A DNA stretch of 64,000 nt from Martelella sp. HB161492 (GTDB taxonomy: Bacteria; Pseudomonadota; Alphaproteobacteria; Rhizobiales; Rhizobiaceae). Shown one piece after another: positions 42,671-52,885 of the stretch. The notes under the pieces were generated by a model. That model searched no databases and was not told the origin of the DNA. It saw nothing but the letters and a program-made list of their open reading frames with translations. How positions within the stretch are numbered: position 1 is the stretch's first letter; every line of letters begins with the position of its first letter. Where the stretch lies: NCBI RefSeq assembly GCF_013184775.1, contig NZ_JAATVV010000007.1, positions 186,001-250,000 on the forward strand. Direction: 5' to 3'. Both the position numbers and the translations under genes were made by a program.

Positions 42671-42753
42671 CGCATCGCCTCAAAAAGAACGATGCGCAGA
42701 TTCAATAAGATAGAGCGTCCTGGTGCGTCCAAAAGGACGCTCGGCACTCTAGC
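42670..42753. repeat. RIME-like intergenic mosaic repeat, copy 1
   Basis: Two palindromic modules: GCGCATCG/CGATGCGC (42670-42677 and 42690-42697), then TAGAG...CTCTA (42711-42715 and 42747-42751) enclosing GCGTCC/GGACGC with an AAAA loop. A 42-base core (42688-42729) matches 57927-57968 with only 2 differences. It resembles the intergenic mosaic elements known from Rhizobiaceae. Confidence 0.8.
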
Positions 42754-42780
42754 GGGTTTGATGAAAGCCGCGTTTCCCGG

Positions 42781-44004
42781 TCAATCGCCCGATGTGACCG
42801 GTCGCTCCGGCGGTGCGGAGATGGGCGTCACCACTTCCGCATCATCATCGGCATGCCGGGCCGCCTCGGCGGCCTGCTCGCTGCTGGCGGCCTCCAGTAC
42901 CCATTCGCGCCAGATCGCCACGATCAACGCCATCAGCACCGGCCCGACGAAAAGCCCGACAAGCCCCATGGTCTTGACGCCGCCCACCAGACCGAAAAAC
43001 GTCGGCAGGAACGGCAGCTTGATCGGCCCGCCGACAAGGCGCGGGCGCAATGTCTTGTCGACGATGAACAGTTCAAACGTGCCCCAGGCCAAAAGACCGA
43101 GGCCATGAACCGGCGTGCCGCGCGCGATCAGATAGACGGAGATCAGCGTGAAGGTCAAAGGCGCCCCGCCAGGGATCAGCGCCATGACGGCGGTGATCAG
43201 GCCGAAGGTGATGAAGTTCGGCACACCGGCCAGCCAGTAGGCGGTGCCCAGCACCAGCCCCTCGCCAATGGCGATCAGGGTCATGCCGGTAACGGTGGAC
43301 GAAATCGTTGCCGGAACCACGCGCGAGATGCGCTGCCAGCGCTCGGGAAACAGCCTTTCGCCGATCATGTCGAGCTGACCGGCAAATTTATGTCCGTCCT
43401 TGTAGATGAAGAACAGCGCGATCAGCATGAACAGCAGCGCAAGCACAAGATTGAAGAACTTGCCGCCAAGGGCCAGCGCCGTGCGGTAGATGCTGCCAAT
43501 GTTCTCGCCGCTGACCGCCTGGATCAGCTGGCCGATATCGCCGGGCTTGCCAAGATAGTCATGCCACTTGCCGACGATCCACTCCCCGACCACAGGAAGC
43601 GTGGTGATCCATTCGGGCGGCGGCGCGCCGAAACGATTGGCCTGGGTTGCCCAGATGATCCAGCTCTCGGCCTCGCGCAGCACATAGGAGACAGCAAAGA
43701 CCAGCGGCACGATGATAAAGGCGAGGATCAACAGAATGGCAATCGCCGCAGCCAGCGGCCGGCGGTTGCCGACCCGCCGCTTCAGATCCTCAAACAGCGG
43801 ATCAGAGGCAAAGGCGATGATCAGCGCCGCCAGAACCGGCACGATGAAGCCATGAAAGAAATAGATTGCGGCGACGATCACCATCAGCAACAGCCAGCGC
43901 GCCGCCGAGACGGATGGGATCAGCGGCAGGCGGGACGAACCCGCAGACGTTCCGATCCAGCGTTGTTTTCTGTGTTCTGATGGCTCGCCGTGAAGGTCTG
44001 ACAT
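42781..44004 (-). CDS. AI-2E family (PerM/YdiK-type) membrane transporter
   Basis: 407 residues with about seven to eight membrane helices; begins with a polar N-terminus then WLLLMVIVAAIYFFHGFIVPVLAALIIAFA. Conserved GLVLGTAYWLAGVPNFITFGLITAVMALIPGGAPLTF and the C-terminal LVGLFVGPVLMALIVAIWREW are diagnostic of the family. Members export varied solutes, including AI-2 in E. coli; the substrate is unknown here. Long soluble segment around residues 120-190 with WIITWATQANRFGAPP-like sequence. C-terminal tail acidic/Ala-rich. Confidence 0.88.
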   Translation of the reverse strand: MSDLHGEPSEHRKQRWIGTSAGSSRLPLIPSVSAARWLLLMVIVAAIYFFHGFIVPVLAALIIAFASDPLFEDLKRRVGNRRPLAAAIAILLILAFIIVPLVFAVSYVLREAESWIIWATQANRFGAPPPEWITTLPVVGEWIVGKWHDYLGKPGDIGQLIQAVSGENIGSIYRTALALGGKFFNLVLALLFMLIALFFIYKDGHKFAGQLDMIGERLFPERWQRISRVVPATISSTVTGMTLIAIGEGLVLGTAYWLAGVPNFITFGLITAVMALIPGGAPLTFTLISVYLIARGTPVHGLGLLAWGTFELFIVDKTLRPRLVGGPIKLPFLPTFFGLVGGVKTMGLVGLFVGPVLMALIVAIWREWVLEAASSEQAAEAARHADDDAEVVTPISAPPERPVTSGD

Positions 44005-44160
44005 TTCATTCCCGTTTCAAATCCGGCGTAACCCAGAAAGTCACATCAAGTGGCACCCGCCTTGAAAACCTCTGCCCCGACGGTGCAAGCGACGTTTCCG
44101 GATTTTCGTCGCGCCCTATTTACGAAAGACCCTGTGTCAGTTTCAAGTCGGAAACATCGC

Positions 44161-44709
44161 TCAGCCAAGAAAGCTGCCATCGGAAGCGTATCCTGCGGCG
44201 GCAAGAACCTGAAGCGCTTCCTGCCGGCCCGGCCGTGACGGATCAGGATCGGCCACGGCCTGTGTGGCGGCAAGGCAGGCGCGATAGTCCGCCGGAAGCG
44301 CATTTTGATGCGCACCGGCGACGACAAGACCGCGATACCAGTCGAAGGGTTTCAGCGCGGCATCGCGGTAAGCGGGGGGCGCCATATAGGTCATTGCGCC
44401 AAGCGGCGGTCCGCCATCGAGCGGGGTAACCACAATGGCTTCAATGCAATCATAGCCCCGGCCACGCCCTTCGGCTGCATCGAGCGCCGGACGGTCAGCC
44501 GGATCAAGCGAGAAGACGACGCCGAAGACGGCTTGCCCGGCCACCGGCAGGATGGTCGCCTTGCCCGAGCGATCCCGCCCCGACTTGTCAAAGGCAAGGC
44601 CGAAGTCATCAAGCCTTGCGGCACTGAGCATCCGGGCCGAAGGACAGCGCCGCATCAGCCTTTCGCCGAGCATGTTCGAACCATAGGCGAAATAGATGAG
44701 CGCGGCCAT
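44161..44709 (-). CDS. Gamma-glutamylcyclotransferase-like (GGCT) family protein
   Basis: 182 residues. The substrate loop YFAYGSNM is at residues 6-13 (YGSN motif), and the catalytic acid lies in DAAEGRGRGYD (about residue 79-80). The family cyclises gamma-glutamyl amines or peptides to 5-oxoproline; rhizobial members of this size are uncharacterised. The gene starts 6 bases after the uup stop on the same strand, so it is probably in the uup operon. Confidence 0.88.
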   Translation of the reverse strand: MAALIYFAYGSNMLGERLMRRCPSARMLSAARLDDFGLAFDKSGRDRSGKATILPVAGQAVFGVVFSLDPADRPALDAAEGRGRGYDCIEAIVVTPLDGGPPLGAMTYMAPPAYRDAALKPFDWYRGLVVAGAHQNALPADYRACLAATQAVADPDPSRPGRQEALQVLAAAGYASDGSFLG

Positions 44710-44715
44710 GGTTCC

Positions 44716-46539
<1,824 letters not shown>

Positions 46540-46542
46540 CAG

Positions 46543-47202
46543 TCAAACTCCCGTAAAGTCATGGGGCCGCGCCAATATGATCGCCCGTCCGGCCTCAAGC
46601 GACAGCCGGACCGGCCCGCCGGCGCGCCCGGCAATGTTGGAAACGGTTCTGGGTGAACCGAAGGCGACCGAAAAGCCCTGCAAGGGATAGCCGGCATTTT
46701 CGATCGAGAGCCCGGCGAGATCGGAAAAGCCGAGCACGGAAAACAGCGCACCTGGCGGAAGATCAATCTCAAGCGTGCCGGGAAGCAGCGGATAGGCCTC
46801 CTCCTCGCCTGAGGTCAGCATGATCTCGAACCCTTCTGCCGCGAGGCTGACGGCAAAGAGCATGTTCATCATCGCATGATCTGAGCGCGCGCCTGAAAGC
46901 GCGCCAGCCATGATGATGCGTTTCGCGCCGCGCGCAATGGCCTCACGCACCGCAAGCGCACCATCCGTCTCCGCCTTGGCCGGCGGGAAGGTCTTGCGTT
47001 CGACCGCATGGAACCGTGCGGTTGTTTCGGCGTCGCTGGAATCGAAATCGCCGACCCAGAGCTCGGGCGTCACACCGAGCAGAACGGCATGGGCCATGCC
47101 GCCATCGGCCGCGATGAACCGGCTATTGGCCACACGTTCGCTGAGACGCTTGTCAACCGTGAGCGCGCCGCCAAGCAAAATGGTGAAATCCGTCTGTGTC
47201 AT
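46543..47202 (-). CDS. thiN: Thiamine diphosphokinase (thiamine pyrophosphokinase)
   Basis: 219 residues from ATG 47202 (MTQTDFTILLGG); a TTG four codons upstream is possible. Motifs FIAADGGMAHAVLLGVTPELWVGDFDS and FPPAKAETDGALAVREAI with GARSDHAMMNMLFA match bacterial thiamine pyrophosphokinases (substrate Asp residues in DGG, GDFDS and TD). The C-terminal beta-sandwich domain contains LSIENAGYPLQGF. It makes thiamine diphosphate from thiamine and ATP, which fits with the thiBPQ importer elsewhere in the window. It is immediately upstream of uup. Confidence 0.9.
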   Translation of the reverse strand: MTQTDFTILLGGALTVDKRLSERVANSRFIAADGGMAHAVLLGVTPELWVGDFDSSDAETTARFHAVERKTFPPAKAETDGALAVREAIARGAKRIIMAGALSGARSDHAMMNMLFAVSLAAEGFEIMLTSGEEEAYPLLPGTLEIDLPPGALFSVLGFSDLAGLSIENAGYPLQGFSVAFGSPRTVSNIAGRAGGPVRLSLEAGRAIILARPHDFTGV

Positions 47203-47273
47203 GGAGAAAGGCAATAGCGAAAGCCCGCGCCAAGCGGAAGTCCCATCTATGCGCCTTTTGCCCTTTTCGGCGC

Positions 47274-47813
47274 TTACGCGCCATCATCATCCCTGGCGCC
47301 GGCCTGCTGCGCCGAATATTCACCGGTGCGCTTTTCCAGCGCGGCGATGAAGCGCTCATAAAGCCGCGCGAACACTTCGACATCTTCATGGGGCCAGCTG
47401 TCGGTGATCGAATGCAGCAGCTCACGCTTGACCTTGCGGATCTCCTGCACCAGCTCTTGCCCGCGTTCCGTCATCACCAGCACCGTGCGACGGGCATCGC
47501 TCTGGCAGACGCGTCGCTCCAGCACACCTTCATTCACCATCTCGGCGACGATCCGGCTGGCGCGCGACGGGTCGATGCGCATGCTTTCCGCGACAACGCC
47601 AATGGTCGCGTCACCCTTGGTGCCAGCACGTCTCACCGCATCCAGCACATCAAGATGTGAAACTTCGAGCGCTGGCGCCACTTTGGCAATCGCCAGTCTG
47701 CCGATGATGCGCCGCCGGGTCATCAGACGGTTGCGCGTCATCGCGGCTGAAATCCGTTCGATCGCGTCCGGTGAGGCCGACTGGGCGGCGTACTTGTCCT
47801 GTTCGTGAGTCAT
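47274..47813 (-). CDS. MarR-family transcriptional regulator
   Basis: 179 residues. The winged HTH is GDATIGVVAESMRIDPSRASRIVAEMVNEGVLERRVCQSDARRTVLVMTERG (about residues 67-117), with the DxRxxxxxLT-like wing. Dimerisation helices flank it. It is divergent from the DHA2 pump gene at 48046, with 232 bases between, and very probably represses that pump. A single Cys sits in the wing (RRVCQSDAR), which could respond to oxidation but this is speculative. Confidence 0.9.
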   Translation of the reverse strand: MTHEQDKYAAQSASPDAIERISAAMTRNRLMTRRRIIGRLAIAKVAPALEVSHLDVLDAVRRAGTKGDATIGVVAESMRIDPSRASRIVAEMVNEGVLERRVCQSDARRTVLVMTERGQELVQEIRKVKRELLHSITDSWPHEDVEVFARLYERFIAALEKRTGEYSAQQAGARDDDGA

Positions 47814-47874
47814 ACATCAATGCTTTATCAGGAAATCGCGCCCGAGGAAATATGACCTCGGCACGCGTTTGACA

Positions 47875-47903
47875 TTGACAAATACATGACTTTCGCACAT
47901 ATT
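47875..47903 (+). promoter_or_regulatory. Sigma-70 promoter of the DHA2 efflux gene
   Basis: TTGACA (47875-47880) and CATATT (47898-47903) with 17-base spacing, in the MarR/pump intergenic region. The -35 is doubled as the direct repeat TTGACATTGACA (47869-47880). Confidence 0.55.
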
Positions 47904-48045
47904 CCGCCGGATTTTGCCCACTGAGCATCATTTCGGCATGCGTGAACAGGTCGCCGCCACAGTACCGAAACGCGGCGCAGGGCACTCTCACCCCCTTTGT
48001 GGCGCGTCGCCCATCGAAACCCCTTAAAAGCCGGATCCGCATCTG

Positions 48046-49575
48046 ATGAACCAGCAAGGCAATTTCGTTTCTCTCGTCGAAGATCCAAGGCTTCGCATTA
48101 TCGTCTTTCTGTTTCTGCTGATGGCGATGTTTCTGGCAACGCTGGACAATCAGATCGTCTCGACCGCGCTGCCGACGATTGTCGGCGATTTCGGCCATAT
48201 GGAGCGCTTCGGCTGGGTCGCCTCCGCCTATCTTCTGGCAACCTGTGCGGTGATGCCGGTCTACGGCAAGCTCGGCGACCTGATCGGCCGGAAATATGTG
48301 CTGATGGCGGCAGTGACGATCTTCCTGATCGGCTCGCTGACCTGCGGCCTCGCCGTGTCCATGAACACGCTGATTGCCGCCCGCGTCTTGCAGGGCTTCG
48401 GCGGCGGCGGGCTGATGGTATCGATCTTCGCGCTGAATGCCGATCTGTTTCCCGGCCGTGAGCGGGCCCGCTATCAAAGCTATACCTCCCTGGTGATCAT
48501 GACGTCCGGTGCTTTCGGCCCGATGCTCGGCGGCACGATGACAGCCGCCTTTGGCTGGCGCTCGATCTTCCTGATCAACCTGCCGCTTGGCCTGATCGTG
48601 CTTGCCGGGCTGGCGCTTCTGGTGCCGAACAGAAAACCGGACCGCAAGCCGAAGATCGATCTGGCTGGCGCCGTGCTGCTGGCGGCAAGCGTGACCGGTA
48701 TCGTGTTGTGGAGCGATTCGAGCGAGATCTTCGGTTCGATGATCGCCCCGCAGAGCCTTCTCGTCATCGCGCTGGCGGCTGTCTTCGCCATTGCCTGGGT
48801 CCTTGTCGAACGCCGCGCCCCCGAGCCGATCATTCCGCTGCCGCTGCTGAAGAACCCCACTGTCGCCCTGCTGATCATTCTCTCGGTGGCAAGCGGCGGT
48901 ATCGCGCTTGGCATGGTCAATTATTTTGCGCTCTTCCTGCAGACCGTTCATGGTCTTGCCCCGGCCAAGGCCGGCCTGTTCTTCATTCCTGTGACGCTTG
49001 GAATTGTTCTTGGCTCGCTCACCACCGGCCGTCTGATCGCGAAGACCGGGTATTACAAGCGCTATGCGGTGGCCAGCATGTGCCTGTCGGCGACCGCCTT
49101 TATCCTGCTGATGCTGTTTGCGCCGGTCTCTCCGCTGTGGCTGATTGCCACCCTGATGGCACTTCAGGGCATGGGGATCGGCTTTGGCCAGCAGGTTCCG
49201 GTGCTCGGCGTGCAAAATGCCGCCCGTGGCGGCGACATTGGCGCGGCGACCGGCACTGTCACGCTGTCGCGCATGATCGGCGCCGCCATGGCCATCTCGG
49301 TTTACGGAGCCATTCTTGCCAAGGGTCTTGACGATGCCGGGATGATCCCTGGCGCCGGCAATCTTGCCGAATTGACACCGACGGCCCTTGCAACGCTGAC
49401 AGGTCCGGCCCATCAGGCCGCGATTGCCGGCTATTCCGATGCCTTCGCCAACCTGTTCATGTTCTCCGTCACCATGGCGCTGATCGGTCTTTGCGCATCG
49501 GTGCTTTTGAAGCGGATCCGTCTTGGCGAGCATCATCCGGTGCCGGTGAAGAAACCCCTGGCCGCATCCGCATGA
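48046..49575 (+). CDS. DHA2-family MFS multidrug efflux transporter
   Basis: 509 residues, about 14 membrane segments. N-terminal motif LATLDNQIVSTALPTIVGDFG (LDxTxVNVALP type), motif A GKLGDLIGRKYVL and motif C-like SGAFGPMLGGTMT identify drug:proton antiporters. There is no membrane fusion protein nearby, so it probably works alone at the inner membrane. It is divergent from a MarR gene. Confidence 0.92.
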   Translation: MNQQGNFVSLVEDPRLRIIVFLFLLMAMFLATLDNQIVSTALPTIVGDFGHMERFGWVASAYLLATCAVMPVYGKLGDLIGRKYVLMAAVTIFLIGSLTCGLAVSMNTLIAARVLQGFGGGGLMVSIFALNADLFPGRERARYQSYTSLVIMTSGAFGPMLGGTMTAAFGWRSIFLINLPLGLIVLAGLALLVPNRKPDRKPKIDLAGAVLLAASVTGIVLWSDSSEIFGSMIAPQSLLVIALAAVFAIAWVLVERRAPEPIIPLPLLKNPTVALLIILSVASGGIALGMVNYFALFLQTVHGLAPAKAGLFFIPVTLGIVLGSLTTGRLIAKTGYYKRYAVASMCLSATAFILLMLFAPVSPLWLIATLMALQGMGIGFGQQVPVLGVQNAARGGDIGAATGTVTLSRMIGAAMAISVYGAILAKGLDDAGMIPGAGNLAELTPTALATLTGPAHQAAIAGYSDAFANLFMFSVTMALIGLCASVLLKRIRLGEHHPVPVKKPLAASA

Positions 49576-49632
49576 GGCCATTCCCGGCACGGCTGGACGT
49601 CAGCACACCGGCGGTGCCGCCGTCTTCTTCGC

Positions 49633-50856
49633 TCACATCGAATTGCGCTTGAGGCTGGCCTGCGCCGCCATCTCGTCATGGCCCAGCGGTGCCGGCACAA
49701 AGGCGATCACCCGGCGCCGACGCTGAGCGCGCAGGCGCTGCCGCCGCTCCAGAGACCAGCGCGCCACCCAGTATTGCGCCGTCAGGCCCGCCAGCAGCAG
49801 GGCGCTATCTTCCAGGAGACTGGTATCAACGACCGCCCGCAGGGTCTGCAGCATCATCGCAATGACCGAACCGGTGGCAAAGGTTGCAAGGCTTGCCCGT
49901 CCGAGAATATCGATAGGCCGCATGATCGCCGATCGCGCCAGTGCCGGGAAGGCGGGTATCGACGTCAGCACATAGGCAAGCGCCAGCACATTGACGAGCC
50001 TGAGCAGTGCCAGCATGTCCTTGCGCTGATCGGCGATGAAGCGCGGCGTATCATCCGGCCAGGGAAATGCGTCGCGCACGATAAACTGCCAGTAGCCGGC
50101 GAACAGGACGATTGCCAGCGACACCAGAAACAGGGCCGGTGAGAAGGGAATCCAGCGCTCTCCGCGCTTGGCGGACATGCCGCCGGCAAGACCGATGGCA
50201 AAGAGCAGCTGCCAGCAGAACGGATTGAAATACCAGCCCCCGCCCTGCGGCCAGTTGAACATGTGAAGTGGCACGACGCGGCCAAGCACGAAAATGCCGG
50301 CCGATACGGCAAGCATCAGCATCAGGCTGCGCGTTCCCAGCCACATCAGCGTCGGCAGGAACAGGAACAGGATGAGATAGAGCGGCAGGATATTGAAATA
50401 GGCGATCTGATAGGTCAGCAGAAACAGTCCGGACAGCGTTTCATAGGGTGCAGTGACGACCTTGGTGATCCCGAGCGAGCCGACATAATCCGTCAGCGGA
50501 AAGAAGGCGGCGGCGAGCAGGACGACGACGATTCCGGCAAGGCTCGAAAGGATGTGAACCCCGTAGATCGTCTTCATCCTCTGGAAGATCTTGGCGGTGG
50601 TCTCGCCATAGCGGCCGCGATAATAGCCGCGCGAATAGGCAAGACCGGCCGAGACGCCGGCAATAAGCACAAAACCCTCCGCGGCATCGGAAAAACCGAA
50701 CATGCGGATCGTGTAGTTGGAGAAGAAATTGCCCGGGACGTGATCGATAAAGATCATGATCAGCGCCAGTCCGCGCAAAACATCGATGCGTGCGTCCCGC
50801 GGGCTCTTCTTTCGAGGGAGGAGCCCGTTCTTGTCCTTGCCATCAATTGTGTTCAT
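49633..50856 (-). CDS. opgC: OpgC-family glucan succinyl/acyl-transferase, integral membrane
   Basis: 407 residues, about ten membrane helices. The N-terminus DARIDVLRGLALIMIFIDHVPGNFFSNYTIRMFGFSDAAEGFVLIAG is diagnostic of OpgC. OpgC decorates osmoregulated periplasmic glucans with succinyl or other groups, lowering their charge state differences. A basic C-terminal tail (RRQRLRAQRRRR) faces the cytoplasm. The gene starts 4 bases after opgH, completing the opgG-(small ORF)-opgH-opgC operon. Confidence 0.9.
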   Translation of the reverse strand: MNTIDGKDKNGLLPRKKSPRDARIDVLRGLALIMIFIDHVPGNFFSNYTIRMFGFSDAAEGFVLIAGVSAGLAYSRGYYRGRYGETTAKIFQRMKTIYGVHILSSLAGIVVVLLAAAFFPLTDYVGSLGITKVVTAPYETLSGLFLLTYQIAYFNILPLYLILFLFLPTLMWLGTRSLMLMLAVSAGIFVLGRVVPLHMFNWPQGGGWYFNPFCWQLLFAIGLAGGMSAKRGERWIPFSPALFLVSLAIVLFAGYWQFIVRDAFPWPDDTPRFIADQRKDMLALLRLVNVLALAYVLTSIPAFPALARSAIMRPIDILGRASLATFATGSVIAMMLQTLRAVVDTSLLEDSALLLAGLTAQYWVARWSLERRQRLRAQRRRRVIAFVPAPLGHDEMAAQASLKRNSM

Positions 50857-50860
50857 TGCT

Positions 50861-52678
50861 CTATCCGTGCAGCGCCTGAGCGCCGACAGGCTCTTCTGCC
50901 TGTTTCAAGTCATCCCGGTCAGCGCCGGGAATTTCGGCCATCTCCGTCTCCCAGCGCGACTGGATATTGCGCTGGATCAGGATGACAGGAGCTGGCTGAC
51001 GTTCCTCGACGGTCTTGAACAGGCCAAGCCTGGCCGCGATCACGCCGGAACGTTTCGATGAGGTAAAGGCAATCATGAAGGGCGCAAGGATCTGTGGCAC
51101 GGCGATCGGCATCAGCCAGTAAAACAGATCCGGTGCCAGCATTTTCGAGCCGATCAGCAGCAACAGCCCGGTCGCGACGATCCACCAGCTGGCCTGAAAG
51201 GCATCGGAGACGGAAAGCGTCTGCCCCTCGCGGTTGGAGGCTGGCCAGCCGCCATCCATGCCCAGCAGAACCTGCACCACCGAGCGGCTCTGATACATCA
51301 ACGTGATCGGCGCCAGAAGCGACGACCAGATGATCTCGACCAGCGTCGACCAGAACACGGCAAGAAAACCGCCCGAGGCCCGCGCCTCACCGGTCAGGCC
51401 GCTTCTGAGAGCGATCAGCAGTTTCGGCCCGATCAGAAGACCGCCGACACCAACCATCATCGTGACCGCGAGGGCGGTCTCGGCGCGCGGAAAGATCGCG
51501 TGAAGATAAGGCGTCGGGAAATAGTCCGGTTCTGGTGCAAAAAGCGGTGCGACAATACAGGCGATGATGAACAGCATCCACAGCGGCGAGGTCAGATAGG
51601 CCATGATCCCCTGCAGAAAGGTGAAACGGTTCCAGCCCTTCAGCCCCGGTGCGCCGATCAGCTTGATGTGCTGGAGATTGCCCTGGCACCAACGGCGGTC
51701 GCGCTTGGCGAAATCAATCACATTTTGCGGCCCCTGCTCGTAGGAGCCGACAAGATCGGGATCGACCCGGACAATCCAGTCGCGCCGCGCCAAAAGGGCG
51801 GCTTCGACATAATCATGACTGAGGATGTGTCCGCCGAAGGGGGCGGCACCGTGCAGTTCCGGCAGGCCGCAGCTTTCGGCAAAGGCTTCTGTGCGCACCA
51901 GCGCATTATGGCCCCAGAACGGACCTTCGGTTCCCTGCAGCCCGGCAAGACCCCGCGTGTAGATCGGCGAGAACAGACCGGCGGAAAACTGAAGCGCGCG
52001 GGCAAACCAGCTGTTTGCGCCAATCACCTTCGGCAGGCTCTGCAGCAGGCCGAGTCGCGGCTCGGCCTCCATGCGGCGGAGCATTTCGACCACCGTCTGC
52101 CCTTCCATCAGGCTGTCGGCATCAAGGATCAGCATATAGGTATAGCCAGCCCCGTAATGGCGGACGAACTCGCCGATATTTCCAGCCTTCTTGCCGGAAT
52201 TATCGCTGCGCCGGCGATAATAGACGCCGATCGGTTCAGCGACCTCATTCTTCAGCGTCAGGAACCAGCCTTCCTCATCGGCAACAATATCGGGATTGCG
52301 GCTGTCGGACAGGACGACGAAATCAAAAAGGCCGCCATGCCCCGTCTGCTGAAGACTTTCCGCCATTGCCGCCACGGCCGAAAAGGTCGCCTTGGCGTCC
52401 TCGTGATAGACCGGAACCAGTATGGCCGTGCGTGCGCCCATGCCGCTTTCTGAAAGCTGCACGCGCGCAATCTTGCGCTTCCATCCGGGGATCAGCCCGC
52501 CAATGCCCAGTGCCGCCCCCCAGGCGATCCAGGCCGAGGTCGCGGCGGACAGGAAGATCCGCACGAAATCGACCCAGTCCATTCCATCGGCAAAGAACAC
52601 GTCAACAGCCAGTCGCGTCGCGATCATGGCGGCGATTATGGCAAAACCGATCGAAACTATGCGTCGCGTGGCGAGCAT
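50861..52678 (-). CDS. opgH: Glucan biosynthesis glucosyltransferase OpgH
   Basis: 605 residues from ATG 52678, with AGGAG 7 bases upstream. An inner-membrane family 2 glycosyltransferase making the beta-1,2-linked backbone of periplasmic glucans from UDP-glucose. Two N-terminal helices, then the catalytic domain with LILDADSLM, SHDYVEAALLARRDW and KRDRRWCQGNLQH (QxxRW-type), then about five C-terminal helices. It is much shorter than E. coli OpgH (847), lacking the long cytoplasmic N-terminus; part of that region seems to be encoded by the separate ORF at 52712-52885 in the same frame. Confidence 0.92.
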   Translation of the reverse strand: MLATRRIVSIGFAIIAAMIATRLAVDVFFADGMDWVDFVRIFLSAATSAWIAWGAALGIGGLIPGWKRKIARVQLSESGMGARTAILVPVYHEDAKATFSAVAAMAESLQQTGHGGLFDFVVLSDSRNPDIVADEEGWFLTLKNEVAEPIGVYYRRRSDNSGKKAGNIGEFVRHYGAGYTYMLILDADSLMEGQTVVEMLRRMEAEPRLGLLQSLPKVIGANSWFARALQFSAGLFSPIYTRGLAGLQGTEGPFWGHNALVRTEAFAESCGLPELHGAAPFGGHILSHDYVEAALLARRDWIVRVDPDLVGSYEQGPQNVIDFAKRDRRWCQGNLQHIKLIGAPGLKGWNRFTFLQGIMAYLTSPLWMLFIIACIVAPLFAPEPDYFPTPYLHAIFPRAETALAVTMMVGVGGLLIGPKLLIALRSGLTGEARASGGFLAVFWSTLVEIIWSSLLAPITLMYQSRSVVQVLLGMDGGWPASNREGQTLSVSDAFQASWWIVATGLLLLIGSKMLAPDLFYWLMPIAVPQILAPFMIAFTSSKRSGVIAARLGLFKTVEERQPAPVILIQRNIQSRWETEMAEIPGADRDDLKQAEEPVGAQALHG

Positions 52679-52711
52679 ATCAAATCTCCTGCCCGGCTAT
52701 GAAGACGGCAA

Positions 52712-52885
52712 TCAGATCGACCGCCGCCGCGAGGCACCAAACAAGGGGAACAGATAAGACAGAATAGGAACGCGGTGGCGGCGCGAACGTTCCAGAATCT
52801 GCTCCGGCATCGGCAACGGCGCCGCCGAGGGCAGAAAACGGCTCATCTCGCCAAGCCCGGTTTCACTGTCAATTCGGTTTCTCAT
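52712..52885 (-). CDS. 57-residue ORF between opgG and opgH, probable detached OpgH N-terminus
   Basis: Starts at ATG 52885 (MRNRIDSETGLGEMSRF), 17 bases inside the end of opgG, with GGAGAG about 7 bases upstream. It is in the same frame as opgH but ends in TGA (52712), and a second in-frame TAG follows 4 codons later before the opgH ribosome binding site. The segment LPSAAPLPMPEQ resembles the Pro-rich start of alphaproteobacterial OpgH proteins as I remember them. Either it is a separately translated OpgH N-terminal peptide, or a degenerate remnant. Basic C-terminus RRHRVPILSYLF...ASRRRSI. Confidence 0.6.
   Translation of the reverse strand: MRNRIDSETGLGEMSRFLPSAAPLPMPEQILERSRRHRVPILSYLFPLFGASRRRSI

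Noticed and set aside
47650-49590. 646-codon minus-strand frame opposite the DHA2 pump
   Set aside because: Antisense shadow rich in Arg, Gln, His and Gly; it also overlaps the MarR promoter region.
52695-52714. Simple sequencing frameshift splitting opgH
   Set aside because: The small ORF and opgH are in the same frame, and two separate stop codons plus a proper ribosome binding site lie between them, so one indel cannot explain it.
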